A stretch of DNA of 64,000 nucleotides from UBA10677 sp045532295 (GTDB taxonomy: Bacteria > Bacillota > Clostridia > Christensenellales > Pumilibacteraceae). The stretch is from positions 62,001 through 126,000 of the forward strand of contig JAZSFP010000007.1 of the NCBI GenBank assembly GCA_045532295.1, read 5' to 3'. Position numbers and translations under genes: made by a program. This document shows, in pieces, positions 35,202 through 44,055 of the stretch. The number at the start of each line of letters is the position of its first letter. Position 1 is the first letter of the stretch. The notes beneath the pieces are model-generated. The model searched no databases. It saw only the letters and a list, made by a program, of their open reading frames with translations, and was not told the origin of the DNA.

Positions 35202-36712
35202 ATATAATTATAGCGTTGCTTTTAGCAATATCGTTACCGTTTTATCATTATTCTTTAATGAAAATCTATCAACTTTCTTACTATCGACTTGGGGAATTTT
35301 TTAACGCCGTTATAAAGAAGAAAGCGCAGTTTTTCTTGCTTGGAATTTTACTGCCCGTATTTGCTTTTTTTCTGTGCGCAATTTTATACGAGATAACGAA
35401 AAAACGAATATGTATTGCTTTTTTCGTTACTTTACAAGCAATTATAGTGGGAATATACTCTTATAAAAGCAGTAAAACTAAGGTTAATTTTACCGCGAGA
35501 ATAATTCGTTTTATCGTCCTTTTCATTATCCTTTCGTTTATCGTTTTTTTTCCCCTAATACGCATAGTAAATTATTATTCGCCCTTACTAATTTTCCTCT
35601 CGCCTCTAACTTTCGTTTTAAGTCATTTAATTATTACGCCTATTGAAAACGCGCGAAATAAAGGGTTTATTAAAAGAGCAAAAGCGCGCCTACAAAAAAT
35701 CAACCCTATATGCGTGGGTATTACTGGTAGTTACGGAAAGACGACGGCTAAAAATATCCTATATCAAATGCTATCTCAAAAGTACAAAACGCATATAACT
35801 CCGCTAAATTATAATACACCAATGGGGATTGCGAAGGCGATTATGTCTATGGATGAGGGAACGGAAGTCTTTATTGCGGAAATGGGCGCAAGATATAAAG
35901 GCGATATCAAAGAGTTGTGTGAAATCGTTCCTATAAAGTATTCAATTTTAACCGCAATAGGCAACCAACACCTTGAAACTTTTAAGTCCGAAAAAACGCT
36001 CATAGAAACTAAATGCGCTATAATATCTGCAAGTAAGGAGGGCGCGTGTGTAGTAAACGGCGATTGTGTGGATATATCAAAGATTAAAATGGCTAAGCAT
36101 TGTAAAGTATCCTCAAAAACCTCGACTTTAGCAAGTTATTCGTCCGTTAAGTATTCAACCTCGGGCGTAAAGTTTACGCTAAGTATTGACGGCGAGCGCA
36201 TTGAAATGGAGACGAAACTGCTTGGTAAACATATTCCCTCGTGTGTGTGCGCGTGCGCGTATCTTTCTAAAATAATGGGAATAAGTGGATTGCAAATAAA
36301 AAAAGCCGTAACCCAGTTAAAACCAGTTGCGCATCGGCTTGAATTGTTGTATAATGGAAGTGATATAATTATTGACGATGCGTACAACGCTAACGAAGAA
36401 GGTATGAAAAACGCCTTGGATATTCTATCCGCCTTTTCCTCAAAAGTGAGAATTCTAATCACTCCGGGCATAATAGAACTGGGCAAAGAACAGTACGCGG
36501 TTAATAAGAAAATGGGTGAATACACTGCCTCACGTTGCGATTACGCGCTGTTTATCGGCAGTAACGGAAAAGCGTTATACGATGGCGCAACGAGTAAAGC
36601 AATGGAAAATTCGTTCGTGTTTTCAACGCTTAACGAGGCAATGGAAAAACTTAAAACTATAAAAGGAGAAAGGGCAATACTGTTTGAAAACGATTTGCCC
36701 GATGAATCGTAA
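35198..36712 (+). CDS. Membrane-anchored Mur ligase (MurF-like)
   Basis: A 504-residue protein. Residues 1-150 hold four or five hydrophobic segments in place of the normal MurF substrate-binding domain. A Mur ligase core follows: P-loop ITGSYGKTT (about 175-183), EMGARYKGDI, the UDP/metal region AIGNQHLETF and the C-terminal-domain motif DDAYNANEEGM (MurF has DDxYNANP). It should join an amino acid or peptide to a wall or polymer precursor at the membrane, not necessarily UDP-MurNAc-tripeptide. It overlaps the hydrolase upstream and fabG downstream. Confidence 0.78.
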   Translation: MNIIIALLLAISLPFYHYSLMKIYQLSYYRLGEFFNAVIKKKAQFFLLGILLPVFAFFLCAILYEITKKRICIAFFVTLQAIIVGIYSYKSSKTKVNFTARIIRFIVLFIILSFIVFFPLIRIVNYYSPLLIFLSPLTFVLSHLIITPIENARNKGFIKRAKARLQKINPICVGITGSYGKTTAKNILYQMLSQKYKTHITPLNYNTPMGIAKAIMSMDEGTEVFIAEMGARYKGDIKELCEIVPIKYSILTAIGNQHLETFKSEKTLIETKCAIISASKEGACVVNGDCVDISKIKMAKHCKVSSKTSTLASYSSVKYSTSGVKFTLSIDGERIEMETKLLGKHIPSCVCACAYLSKIMGISGLQIKKAVTQLKPVAHRLELLYNGSDIIIDDAYNANEEGMKNALDILSAFSSKVRILITPGIIELGKEQYAVNKKMGEYTASRCDYALFIGSNGKALYDGATSKAMENSFVFSTLNEAMEKLKTIKGERAILFENDLPDES

Positions 36713-37443
36713 TGGAAAAAAGAACTGCGCTTATTACGGGTGGAGCAAAAGGTATAGGAAAGGCGATTGTAAGAAAACTTGCAAGCGAAGGTTTTAGCAT
36801 TGCAATAAACTATCGAAATAGCGAAAGCGAGGCGCTTGCGCTCGTAAAAGAATTACAAGAAAAAGGCGTACACGCAATTGCAATTAAAGCCGACGTAAGT
36901 AGTTACGACGAGGTTTTACGCCTTTACGACGAGTGCAAGAAAAACTTTGGCTTTATTGATACGCTCGTTAATAACGCAGGCGTTTGTAAATCTATGCCCC
37001 TTATTGACTGCAGTTGCGCCGATTACGATTATATAATGAACAACAATCTCAAAAGCGTGTTTAATACTTGCCGAATTTTCTCTCCAGATATGGTAAGCGA
37101 GCGCTTTGGTAGAATAGTTAATATTTCGTCAGTTTGGGGAGAGAGAGGAGCAAGCACGGAAGTTCTTTACTCAGCGTCTAAAGCAGGCGTAATCGGATTT
37201 ACTAAAGCGTTAAACGCCGAACTTGCTATAAACGGCGTAACGGTTAACGCAGTAACCCCGGGAATAATTGATACCGATATGAACGCGCACTTAACTGAAA
37301 GTGAAATTGCCGATTTCGTTAGCGGAGTTTCGCTTGAAAGAGTGGGACAAGCCGAAGAGGTTGCCGATGCAGTTAGTCTTCTCGTTAAAGAAAAATCCTA
37401 TATTGCAGGCGCGGTAATTGCCGTAAACGGTGGACTTTTATAA
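36712..37443 (+). CDS. fabG: Short-chain dehydrogenase, FabG-like
   Basis: A 243-residue SDR. The cofactor motif is TGGAKGIG (residues 8-15); the NNAG motif VNNAGVC, the serine VNISSVWG, and YSASKAGV (catalytic Tyr-Lys) are all there, with VTPGIIDTDM. It resembles beta-ketoacyl-ACP reductase, but no other fatty-acid gene is near, and it overlaps the Mur-ligase stop (TAATG), so a different reduction serving that pathway is possible. A terminator follows. Confidence 0.85.
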   Translation: MEKRTALITGGAKGIGKAIVRKLASEGFSIAINYRNSESEALALVKELQEKGVHAIAIKADVSSYDEVLRLYDECKKNFGFIDTLVNNAGVCKSMPLIDCSCADYDYIMNNNLKSVFNTCRIFSPDMVSERFGRIVNISSVWGERGASTEVLYSASKAGVIGFTKALNAELAINGVTVNAVTPGIIDTDMNAHLTESEIADFVSGVSLERVGQAEEVADAVSLLVKEKSYIAGAVIAVNGGLL

Positions 37444-37466
37444 ATAACTTAATATCTTAAATAAAA

Positions 37467-37498
37467 AAACTCTCTTGCGTTTTTGCAAGAGAGTTTTA
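37467..37498. terminator. Bidirectional terminator
   Basis: A 12-bp perfect stem (AAACTCTCTTGC / GCAAGAGAGTTT) around GTTTTT, flanked by A and T runs, between convergent fabG and the surface-protein gene. Confidence 0.9.
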
Positions 37499-37511
37499 AT
37501 TTTGTTATTGA

Positions 37512-40500
37512 TTAGTCGTTATTCTCTTCCGTAGTCGTGGTTTCGGTTTCAGTGTTTTCTACGGGAGTTTCTTCGCTTTCAGTAGCCTCTTCAGTAACTA
37601 CTTCAGTTTCAGCAGTTTCTTCAACTGCGGTCTCTTCAGTCTTTACTTCGGTTTCCTCAATTTCTTCAGCGGGGATTTCAGTAGGCTCAGTCTTTTCGTC
37701 GGTAGGCTCGTCGAAGTTAATTTTACGACGGTCGTAAGAAGATACGGTGTCAACTTTCGCACTCTTCTTGGGACGGCTCTCAATAGCCTTACGAATAAGA
37801 GTACCAACTACTGCGATTACTACTGCGATTGCAAGAAGGATAGAGGGAACGAGCCACCAAAGGTCAGTAGACGCAGTAGTGGGGGTGGTGCTTTCCTCTT
37901 CTTCCTCTTCTTCGTCAAGCGCGTTAGCAAAGTTAGCGCGCATCGTATATTCGTCAATAACGTCTACGCCGTCGCTAAGAGCGGAAGTAGAGTCGTTGTA
38001 CTGAAGGTCGGTAATTTCTTCAAGCGTTATATTGTTGATATAAAGCGTACCTTGAGCGTAATTCTTCTTGTAAGTACCACCGCCAAGACCGATTACGATG
38101 TTAGTAGTGCTTTCAGCGGAAGCGCTCTTAATGTAATAGGTAAAGGTGCGGAAGTATTCTTTATCAACGGTTTGGTCAATTTTGTTTTCGGTAGCCTTGA
38201 AGTCAAATCTGTAACCAGTGCCGATAGAGATGAACGCGCCAACGGCATCCTTGCTTTCAAGAGTATCAGCGGAAAGGTCAGTCTTAGCGGAGAAAGTAAG
38301 TTTGTAATACTTATCAGCGCCTAAGGTAAACGCGTTATCAAGAGTAAGCGTGGAGTAAGTTGCTCCGCTGTTACGAAGAACGAGCGCGTATCTTTCGTCG
38401 CCGTTGTCGTAGGACGCAGGAACGATATTACGGTTATTATTCTTTGCATCGAAGATACCGTACTTAACTACGCTAGCGTTGCCAGAAGAGAGCGACCAGT
38501 TATAAGGATATGCAAGACCGCTTTCATCGTAAGCGTCGAAGGCAGAAAGGTCTTCGTTACCAAGATTTACCGCTGCGTACTTTTTAGCGGTATAACGGTC
38601 GTCCGCGTAAGAGGTGTACTTAGCGTCGAATACTTCTTGAGTAGACGCGCTATCGTATTTAACGAAAGTGAAGTAAACGGTACCGTTTGCGAGTTTAGTG
38701 TTATTTACTTGTCTATCGTTAAGACCAAGCCAAAGTTCAACGGAAAGCGTCTTTTCAGCGTTACCGCCCTTAATATAGAAGGTGTATTCGCCGTTAGTAT
38801 TGATTTTCTCGATTGAACCAACTACGTTGCTACCTTCCTTAAGAACGAGGTTAGCGCCGTATCCGTCAACGTCGTTTGCAACTACGCCCACGGTAAGAGC
38901 GGTGTAAGCGTTAGCGGCAACGGTAAAGGTGGAACTTTCATAGCAGAAAGCGGTGGGGGTAGAGGAGGAAAGCATAAGCGCGTTACCGTACTCAATACCC
39001 TTGTTTTCTGCAAGAACTGCGTTTCCGTCAATATTAATAAGACCGGAAATTGCATTATCGGTAGGCACTTCTATCTTAGCGTAACCGCCAGTAGTGTTTA
39101 CGGAAGAGGTCGTTTTCTTCGTCCAGCCGGTAGGAGCGAGGGGATTTTTTAAGATATTGCCGTCCCAGTTTTCGTAAGTATCAACGCTGTTCATCCAGCC
39201 GTTGGTAATTCCGTTAGTATCGGGGTCGGTATCGAGGGTCAAGGTTTTGTTTGCGTTAGAGTTATTAGCGGTGTAGAAAGCGGGTTCAACTTTTTCAAAA
39301 GAAATGTCGTCGAAAAATACTGCGCCTTCGCTTGCGGAGGTTGCACTACCAAGGCAAAGCGTGGTATTAAGAAGATAATCAAATCTGTCAGAACCTTTAA
39401 CGAAGATTACGAATTCTTGCCAACCGTTGTGATTGTTCTTAGTGGGAGCGTAGGAAAGAGAAAGGCTTTCGCTGGTGTAATCGTCGTCGGATACGAGAAC
39501 GTTACGGCTTTCAAGAGTTACGGTAGCGCTTGCATCGTCTACTGCCAAGAACCAACCGCTAATGCGATAATAACCAAATCTTTCAATGGTGAAGGGAGCG
39601 TTGCGCTTAACTCCGCTGTATTGAGCGGTGTAGGTTTCTTCTTCAGCGTCGTACTCAGCAGAAATAGCAATTACTTTATTTTCGTCGCCGTCGTCAAAAG
39701 CAGGACGAATAATAGTTTCGCTTGCGCCCGAGTAAGGCTTTCCGCCGTTTATATCGTAATAAGAAACGACTGCGGTAGTATCGGAAACGAGAGAAGTAAA
39801 GTTGTTTACGCTGTCAAAATCGGTGTCGATAATCGTATCGAAAGTAGAGATGCTCTTAACGGTGAAAGAATCAGCCTTATTTTCAAAGTAAAGTTTAGAG
39901 GAAAGTTCGGTAACGGAAAGGTTATCGAAGTAAACGATACCGTTACTCTCGCCACCGGTAACGGGCGAACCGATCATAAGGTCAACCGTAACGGAAGAAG
40001 TAGTATCGTAACCAGTCTCAACGTAAAGAGTAAACTCACACCAACCGTTCTCGTCTTGGAAAGAGGGAAGTTCCTCAGTGTTGATATTCATAAAACCAAC
40101 GGGTTCGTCTTTAAGACCCTTCAAAGTAATGGATGCAGTAGCGTTTTGAGTTTTAGCCCAAACGGTAATCTTGTAGTAAGAGTTAGCCGTCATATTGATA
40201 GCGGGAGAAGAAAAACCACGAATAGTCTTAGTCGTTGCGTTAACGAAAGCAATCGCGTCGTCGTTTGCGCCGTAAGGGGTGTTGATGGTAGAGGGAAGAC
40301 CGTACTTGTTAGTCTTCGCATCGGGGTCAACGGATGCGTATGCGGAAATATCTACGACACCGCTCTTTACGGTAGATGCGTAACCGGGCTCAGTTCTAAC
40401 CGACCACGAAGTAGGAGTGGACGCGCCCTCGCCTGCCATAGAGCCGTTGTCAACGCTGATTGTCGTTTGCCAATCGGAGTAATCGGCAGGAGTATCGTCT

Positions 40501-40607
40501 TCCGCTTTAGCGGTTGCTAAAAGCGTGGACGCTCCAAAGAAGAGAACGAACGCCATAACGAGCGTGAGTAAAACTGTTAAAACTTTTCTTGTTGCTGATT
40601 GATTCAT
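37512..40607 (-). CDS. Large surface protein with four jelly-roll repeats and cytosolic acidic tail
   Basis: A 1031-residue protein. A signal peptide (residues 1-35, ending ATAKAED) precedes four repeats of about 200 residues, each with a strand like YYKITVWAK or YYRISGWFLA, a W/F-EFTLYV-type strand and an end strand such as VYFDNLSVTEL or LYINNITLEEI. This looks like carbohydrate-binding-type beta sandwiches, with no catalytic domain. Near residue 920 is a Glu/Thr/Ser linker, then a membrane helix (WWLVPSILLAIAVVIAVVGT) and a basic stop, then about 75 cytosolic residues made mostly of Glu, Thr, Val and Pro. There is no LPXTG motif. ATG 40607 has AAGGTG 6 nt upstream; the ATG nine codons earlier has none. 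Confidence 0.75.
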   Translation of the reverse strand: MNQSATRKVLTVLLTLVMAFVLFFGASTLLATAKAEDDTPADYSDWQTTISVDNGSMAGEGASTPTSWSVRTEPGYASTVKSGVVDISAYASVDPDAKTNKYGLPSTINTPYGANDDAIAFVNATTKTIRGFSSPAINMTANSYYKITVWAKTQNATASITLKGLKDEPVGFMNINTEELPSFQDENGWCEFTLYVETGYDTTSSVTVDLMIGSPVTGGESNGIVYFDNLSVTELSSKLYFENKADSFTVKSISTFDTIIDTDFDSVNNFTSLVSDTTAVVSYYDINGGKPYSGASETIIRPAFDDGDENKVIAISAEYDAEEETYTAQYSGVKRNAPFTIERFGYYRISGWFLAVDDASATVTLESRNVLVSDDDYTSESLSLSYAPTKNNHNGWQEFVIFVKGSDRFDYLLNTTLCLGSATSASEGAVFFDDISFEKVEPAFYTANNSNANKTLTLDTDPDTNGITNGWMNSVDTYENWDGNILKNPLAPTGWTKKTTSSVNTTGGYAKIEVPTDNAISGLINIDGNAVLAENKGIEYGNALMLSSSTPTAFCYESSTFTVAANAYTALTVGVVANDVDGYGANLVLKEGSNVVGSIEKINTNGEYTFYIKGGNAEKTLSVELWLGLNDRQVNNTKLANGTVYFTFVKYDSASTQEVFDAKYTSYADDRYTAKKYAAVNLGNEDLSAFDAYDESGLAYPYNWSLSSGNASVVKYGIFDAKNNNRNIVPASYDNGDERYALVLRNSGATYSTLTLDNAFTLGADKYYKLTFSAKTDLSADTLESKDAVGAFISIGTGYRFDFKATENKIDQTVDKEYFRTFTYYIKSASAESTTNIVIGLGGGTYKKNYAQGTLYINNITLEEITDLQYNDSTSALSDGVDVIDEYTMRANFANALDEEEEEEESTTPTTASTDLWWLVPSILLAIAVVIAVVGTLIRKAIESRPKKSAKVDTVSSYDRRKINFDEPTDEKTEPTEIPAEEIEETEVKTEETAVEETAETEVVTEEATESEETPVENTETETTTTEENND

Positions 40608-40648
40608 TGTTTTCACCTTATGAGTAATTTTCATTAAACAATATAGTT

Positions 40649-40664
40649 ACGGGCGCACGCCCGT
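40649..40664. promoter_or_regulatory. GC-rich palindrome in the surface-protein leader
   Basis: A perfect 16-bp inverted repeat (ACGGGCG-CA-CGCCCGT) in an AT-rich leader, between the predicted transcription start (about 40676) and the ribosome-binding site. It could be an RNA stabiliser or a repressor operator. Confidence 0.5.
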
Positions 40665-40682
40665 TTATACGCTTACTAAAAT

Positions 40683-40711
40683 ATTATATAATAATAAAGA
40701 TTTTTTTGCAA
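40683..40711 (-). promoter_or_regulatory. Promoter of the surface-protein gene
   Basis: On the minus strand TTGCAA (40711-40706), 17-bp spacer, TATAAT (40688-40683). Confidence 0.7.
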
Positions 40712-40818
40712 TCGTTTTAACAAGATAATTGCAAAAAATTTCCCAAAAAAACGAGTAAAATTCGCCTTGCGTTGAAAAATAGGGTATTTTACGGCGACAA
40801 AATGCAAAATCTAACCGT

Positions 40819-41190
40819 ATGAAAGGATTTTGGAAAAAAGTCATCGTCGTAATTTTGTCTGCGCTCGTAGGTTTTTGTAACGGATTTTTTGGCGGAGGAG
40901 GCGGTATGCTGTTGGTTCCTATGTTGGAAAAGGTGCTTAAAACTCCTGTTAAAAATTCGCACGCAACAGCCATTGCGATTATTCTGCCTATTTCGCTTGC
41001 AGGCGCAATAACCTATATAGCGAGCGGATATTTTAGCGCGCTACCAGTAATTTCAACCTCGGTAGGATGCGTGGGTGGAGGCTTAGTGGGAGCGTTACTA
41101 CTTAAAAAACTGCCCACTTCAGTCGTTGCCATAGTTTTTTCCATTTTAATGCTCGCAGTCGCAGTTAAACTCATTTTTTTCGGAGGCTAA
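40819..41190 (+). CDS. TauE/SafE-type permease, half-size, first copy
   Basis: A 123-residue membrane protein with four hydrophobic segments. It carries one TauE/SafE repeat, including the glycine-rich motif GFFGGGGGMLLVPML (residues 22-36). Full-length members have about 250 residues and two such repeats. The adjacent gene encodes another half, so the pair may form a heterodimer exporting sulfite, sulfonates or similar anions. The ATG has no Shine-Dalgarno site and overlaps by ATGA a six-codon frame at 40802-40822. Confidence 0.8.
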   Translation: MKGFWKKVIVVILSALVGFCNGFFGGGGGMLLVPMLEKVLKTPVKNSHATAIAIILPISLAGAITYIASGYFSALPVISTSVGCVGGGLVGALLLKKLPTSVVAIVFSILMLAVAVKLIFFGG

Positions 41191-41225
41191 AATGTTAATT
41201 GAAGGAGGCTAAAATGTTAATTGAA
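41182..41225 (+). repeat. 22-bp perfect tandem duplication over a start codon
   Basis: Copy 1 (41182-41203) and copy 2 (41204-41225) are identical and each contains GGAGG, a TAA and an ATG (41192 and 41214). Copy 1 includes the stop codon of the first TauE/SafE half-gene. Starting at its ATG gives a six-codon frame ending at 41212, one base before the real ATG of the second half-gene. Confidence 0.95.
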
Positions 41226-41627
41226 ATAATACTATTCGTCGCAATCGGAATAGCCGGCGGAGTAATAAGCGGAATGGGGATGGGCGGAGGTACGCTACTC
41301 ATACCGTTACTTACTATTTTTGGAGGAGTGGAGCAACATCTTTCCCAAGCAATAAATCTTATAGCGTTTATTCCTACCGCCGTAGTGGCGTTGATCGTGC
41401 ATATCAAGAATAAACTCGTAGAGAAAAAGCATATTCTTATCGTAGCGATTCCAGCGGTAACCGTGTCCGTACTCGCCTCGCTCTTGTCTCGAGCAGTAGA
41501 GGGAAAATCGTTGTCGATATATTTTGGAATATTCTTGGGAGTTCTTGGCGTTTATCAACTAATTAGTGCAATAATTACGACTGTAAAAAGCCATAAAGAT
41601 AAAAAGAGCGAAAAAAAAGAAGAATAA
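41214..41627 (+). CDS. TauE/SafE-type permease, half-size, second copy
   Basis: A 137-residue membrane protein with four hydrophobic segments and the motif GMGMGGGTLLIPLL (residues 19-32), corresponding to the other TauE/SafE repeat. The C-terminus is a Lys/Glu-rich tail (HKDKKSEKKEE). ATG 41214 lies in the second copy of the 22-bp duplication, with GGAGG 5-6 nt upstream. It pairs with the gene ending at 41190. Substrate unknown. Confidence 0.8.
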   Translation: MLIEIILFVAIGIAGGVISGMGMGGGTLLIPLLTIFGGVEQHLSQAINLIAFIPTAVVALIVHIKNKLVEKKHILIVAIPAVTVSVLASLLSRAVEGKSLSIYFGIFLGVLGVYQLISAIITTVKSHKDKKSEKKEE

Positions 41628-41640
41628 CGCGATAAAATTA

Positions 41641-41669
41641 TAGACAAAAACGCAAGAATATGTTAGAAT
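41641..41669 (+). promoter_or_regulatory. Promoter of the rnf operon
   Basis: TAGACA (41641-41646), 17-bp spacer, extended TGT and TAGAAT (41664-41669). Confidence 0.65.
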
Positions 41670-41698
41670 ATTAAAATAAGACTTTATGGAGGCATATC

Positions 41699-43000
41699 TT
41701 GCGAAAACTGTTTAAGGGAGGGATACATCCACTTTCGCGAAAGGAATTGACGGAGGATTGCGCAGTAGGCGTAATGCCATCGCCGTCAGTCGTTGCTATT
41801 CCGATTTCTCAACACATAGGAAAACCGGCAAAAGCAATAGTTAGTATAGGGGATAAAGTAAAGAAGGGAACGCTCATAGCGCAGGCTGACGGTATGATAA
41901 GCGCGAATATTTATTCGTCCGTATCGGGTGAGGTATCCGCTATTGAACTTCGTCCTACGCCAAACGGCGCTTGTGAGCATATCGTTATAAAAAACGACGG
42001 GGAAAACGCAGAAGAGAGGTTAACTCCTATTGAAACGCTTACCCCTGAAAATATAGTAAACAGAGTTAGTATGGCAGGTATCGTTGGTATGGGAGGCGCA
42101 GGCTTTCCCGTAGCAGTAAAACTCAATCCGCCCACGCCCGTTGATACGCTTATAATCAACGCAGCGGAATGCGAGCCGTACGTTACTTGTGATACGAGGG
42201 TTATGCTTGATTACACCGATGAATTCTTAGACGGTGTATTTTTGCTTGCTACCGCGTCAAAGGTTCAAAAAAGCATAATCGCTATTGAGGATAATAAACC
42301 TAAAGCGATTGAAGAACTCCGTGATAGGATAAAAGAGAGAGGCGACGAGATAGAAATAGCAGTTCTTAAAACTCTCTATCCTCAAGGTTCTGAAAAACAT
42401 ATCATTAAATCCGCAACGGGAAGAGTAGTTTCCGTAGGCGCGCTTCCTGCGTCCGTGGGAGTAGTGGTATGTAACGCCCATACTGCGCTTTCTACTCACT
42501 ATGCCGTAAGAGAGGGCAAACCGCTTTACGAACGTATAACTACCATTACCGGAGACGGAATTACTAAACCGTGCAATATTTGGGTTGCTAACGGAACGCA
42601 GTATAACGAAGTGATTGACTACTGTGGCGGACTTAAAGAGGGCGTTAGAGTAGTGAAAATGATAAACGGTGGACCTATGATGGGAACGGCGGTATCGGGC
42701 GGAACGCTCTCTACCACTAAAACTACGGGCTGTTTATTGCTTATGACGGACGGCGAGGCAAGTACGGATACTCCTTCCGCTTGTATAAATTGCGCCCGTT
42801 GCGCAAAGGCCTGCCCGATGGGACTTATGCCTATGTACATAGACGCGTATTCGAGAAGTGGCGACCTCGACGGAGCGGTTAAGTACGGCTTAACTTCTTG
42901 CATTGAGTGTGGAAGTTGCGCCTACGTTTGCCCGGCAAAACGCACGCTTACTCAATCTTTCAAAATTGCTAAAAAACAGTTAAGAGGGAGGAAAAACTAA
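41699..43000 (+). CDS. rnfC: Rnf complex subunit RnfC
   Basis: A 433-residue peripheral subunit of the ferredoxin:NAD+ oxidoreductase, which couples electron flow to Na+ or H+ export. It carries the flavin/NADH-binding core (GMGGAGFPVAVKL, NAAECEPYVTCDTR), an SLBB domain, and two [4Fe-4S] motifs, CINCARCAKACP and CIECGSCAYVCP, near residues 362 and 400. The start is TTG at 41699 with TATGGAGG 6 nt upstream. It opens an operon in the clostridial order C-D-G-E-A-B. Confidence 0.97.
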   Translation: MRKLFKGGIHPLSRKELTEDCAVGVMPSPSVVAIPISQHIGKPAKAIVSIGDKVKKGTLIAQADGMISANIYSSVSGEVSAIELRPTPNGACEHIVIKNDGENAEERLTPIETLTPENIVNRVSMAGIVGMGGAGFPVAVKLNPPTPVDTLIINAAECEPYVTCDTRVMLDYTDEFLDGVFLLATASKVQKSIIAIEDNKPKAIEELRDRIKERGDEIEIAVLKTLYPQGSEKHIIKSATGRVVSVGALPASVGVVVCNAHTALSTHYAVREGKPLYERITTITGDGITKPCNIWVANGTQYNEVIDYCGGLKEGVRVVKMINGGPMMGTAVSGGTLSTTKTTGCLLLMTDGEASTDTPSACINCARCAKACPMGLMPMYIDAYSRSGDLDGAVKYGLTSCIECGSCAYVCPAKRTLTQSFKIAKKQLRGRKN

Positions 43001-44055
43001 TGGATAATTTAGTCGTATCAACCTCTCCCCATATTACGAAACAGGGTAGCGGAACGAGAAGAATAATGCTCGACGTTTTGATTGCGCTTATTCCCGTCGT
43101 GGTAATGGCAACGATCCTCTTTGGTTATCACGTTCTTATAAACCTCGTATTTTGCGGAGCGTTTTGTTTCGTTTTAGAAATGCTCTATACGATGATTGCG
43201 AACAATAACTTCTCGAAAGACGGAGCAAGAAAATCTTCTTGCTGGGATTGTTCGTGTCTCGTAACTGGCGCAATCTTAGCGCTTAATCTTCCTGCTACTA
43301 TAAATATTTGGGGACTAAATATTACGGCAGGCGAGAGCGTAATAATTAGTTTCGACACGATATTAGTGTGTTTAATAGGTAGTATCGTTGCAATCGTTCT
43401 TACTAAAATGCTCTTTGGTGGAATAGGTAAGAACTTTGCAAACCCCGCGCTTACTGCAAGAGTATTTTTGCTCCTTTGTTTCTCCGCAAACTTCCTCGCA
43501 AGCCAAAGTATCGGACTCATTTTCGATGCAAGTACCGGAGCGACTTGGCTTAGCGGAATAGGCAAAACGGAGGGGGACGTACTGCTCCGTTTGTTCATCG
43601 GCAACACGGGTGCTGCGGCAGTTGGAGAGACGAGCGTGGTTGCTCTTTTAATCGGTTATATATACCTTTGCGTAAGAAAAGTAATCGACTGGAAAATGCC
43701 TGCAATGATAATGGGATTTTCGGCAATCTTTGCGCTCGTGTTTACCGTAACGCAAGGAATAACGGGTATGGATATTCTTACTAATACCCTTGCTCATCTA
43801 ATTTCAGGCGGACTACTGTTCGGCGCAATCTTTATGGCAACGGACTACTCAACTACGCCTAACACTTTCCTCGGTTCGTGTATCTTCGCTTTGGGTGTTG
43901 CGCTCTTTACTATGCTTATAAGATTTTTCGGTTCTTATCCCGAGGGTATGAGTTTTGCAATACTTATTATGAATATCATCACTCCCTTACTCGACAAATA
44001 TATCTACCCAAAACCTATGGGATATTGCAAGAAGAAAAAGGAGGCGACCAAATGA
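43000..44055 (+). CDS. rnfD: Rnf complex subunit RnfD
   Basis: A 351-residue membrane subunit with about nine helices. The flavinylation motif DASTGAT spans residues 176-182, so FMN should be bound through T182. The GGIGKNFANPALTARVFLLL block is family-typical. It overlaps rnfC by one base (TAATG). Confidence 0.96.
   Translation: MDNLVVSTSPHITKQGSGTRRIMLDVLIALIPVVVMATILFGYHVLINLVFCGAFCFVLEMLYTMIANNNFSKDGARKSSCWDCSCLVTGAILALNLPATINIWGLNITAGESVIISFDTILVCLIGSIVAIVLTKMLFGGIGKNFANPALTARVFLLLCFSANFLASQSIGLIFDASTGATWLSGIGKTEGDVLLRLFIGNTGAAAVGETSVVALLIGYIYLCVRKVIDWKMPAMIMGFSAIFALVFTVTQGITGMDILTNTLAHLISGGLLFGAIFMATDYSTTPNTFLGSCIFALGVALFTMLIRFFGSYPEGMSFAILIMNIITPLLDKYIYPKPMGYCKKKKEATK

Noticed and set aside
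34479..37443. Antibiotic-type biosynthetic cluster
   Set aside because: No carrier protein, synthetase or resistance gene is adjacent; three genes are too few to claim this.
39417..40520. A 367-codon plus-strand open frame opposite the surface-protein gene
   Set aside because: Its translation is low-complexity and Val/Ser/Arg-rich, there is no ribosome-binding site, and the minus-strand gene explains the region fully.
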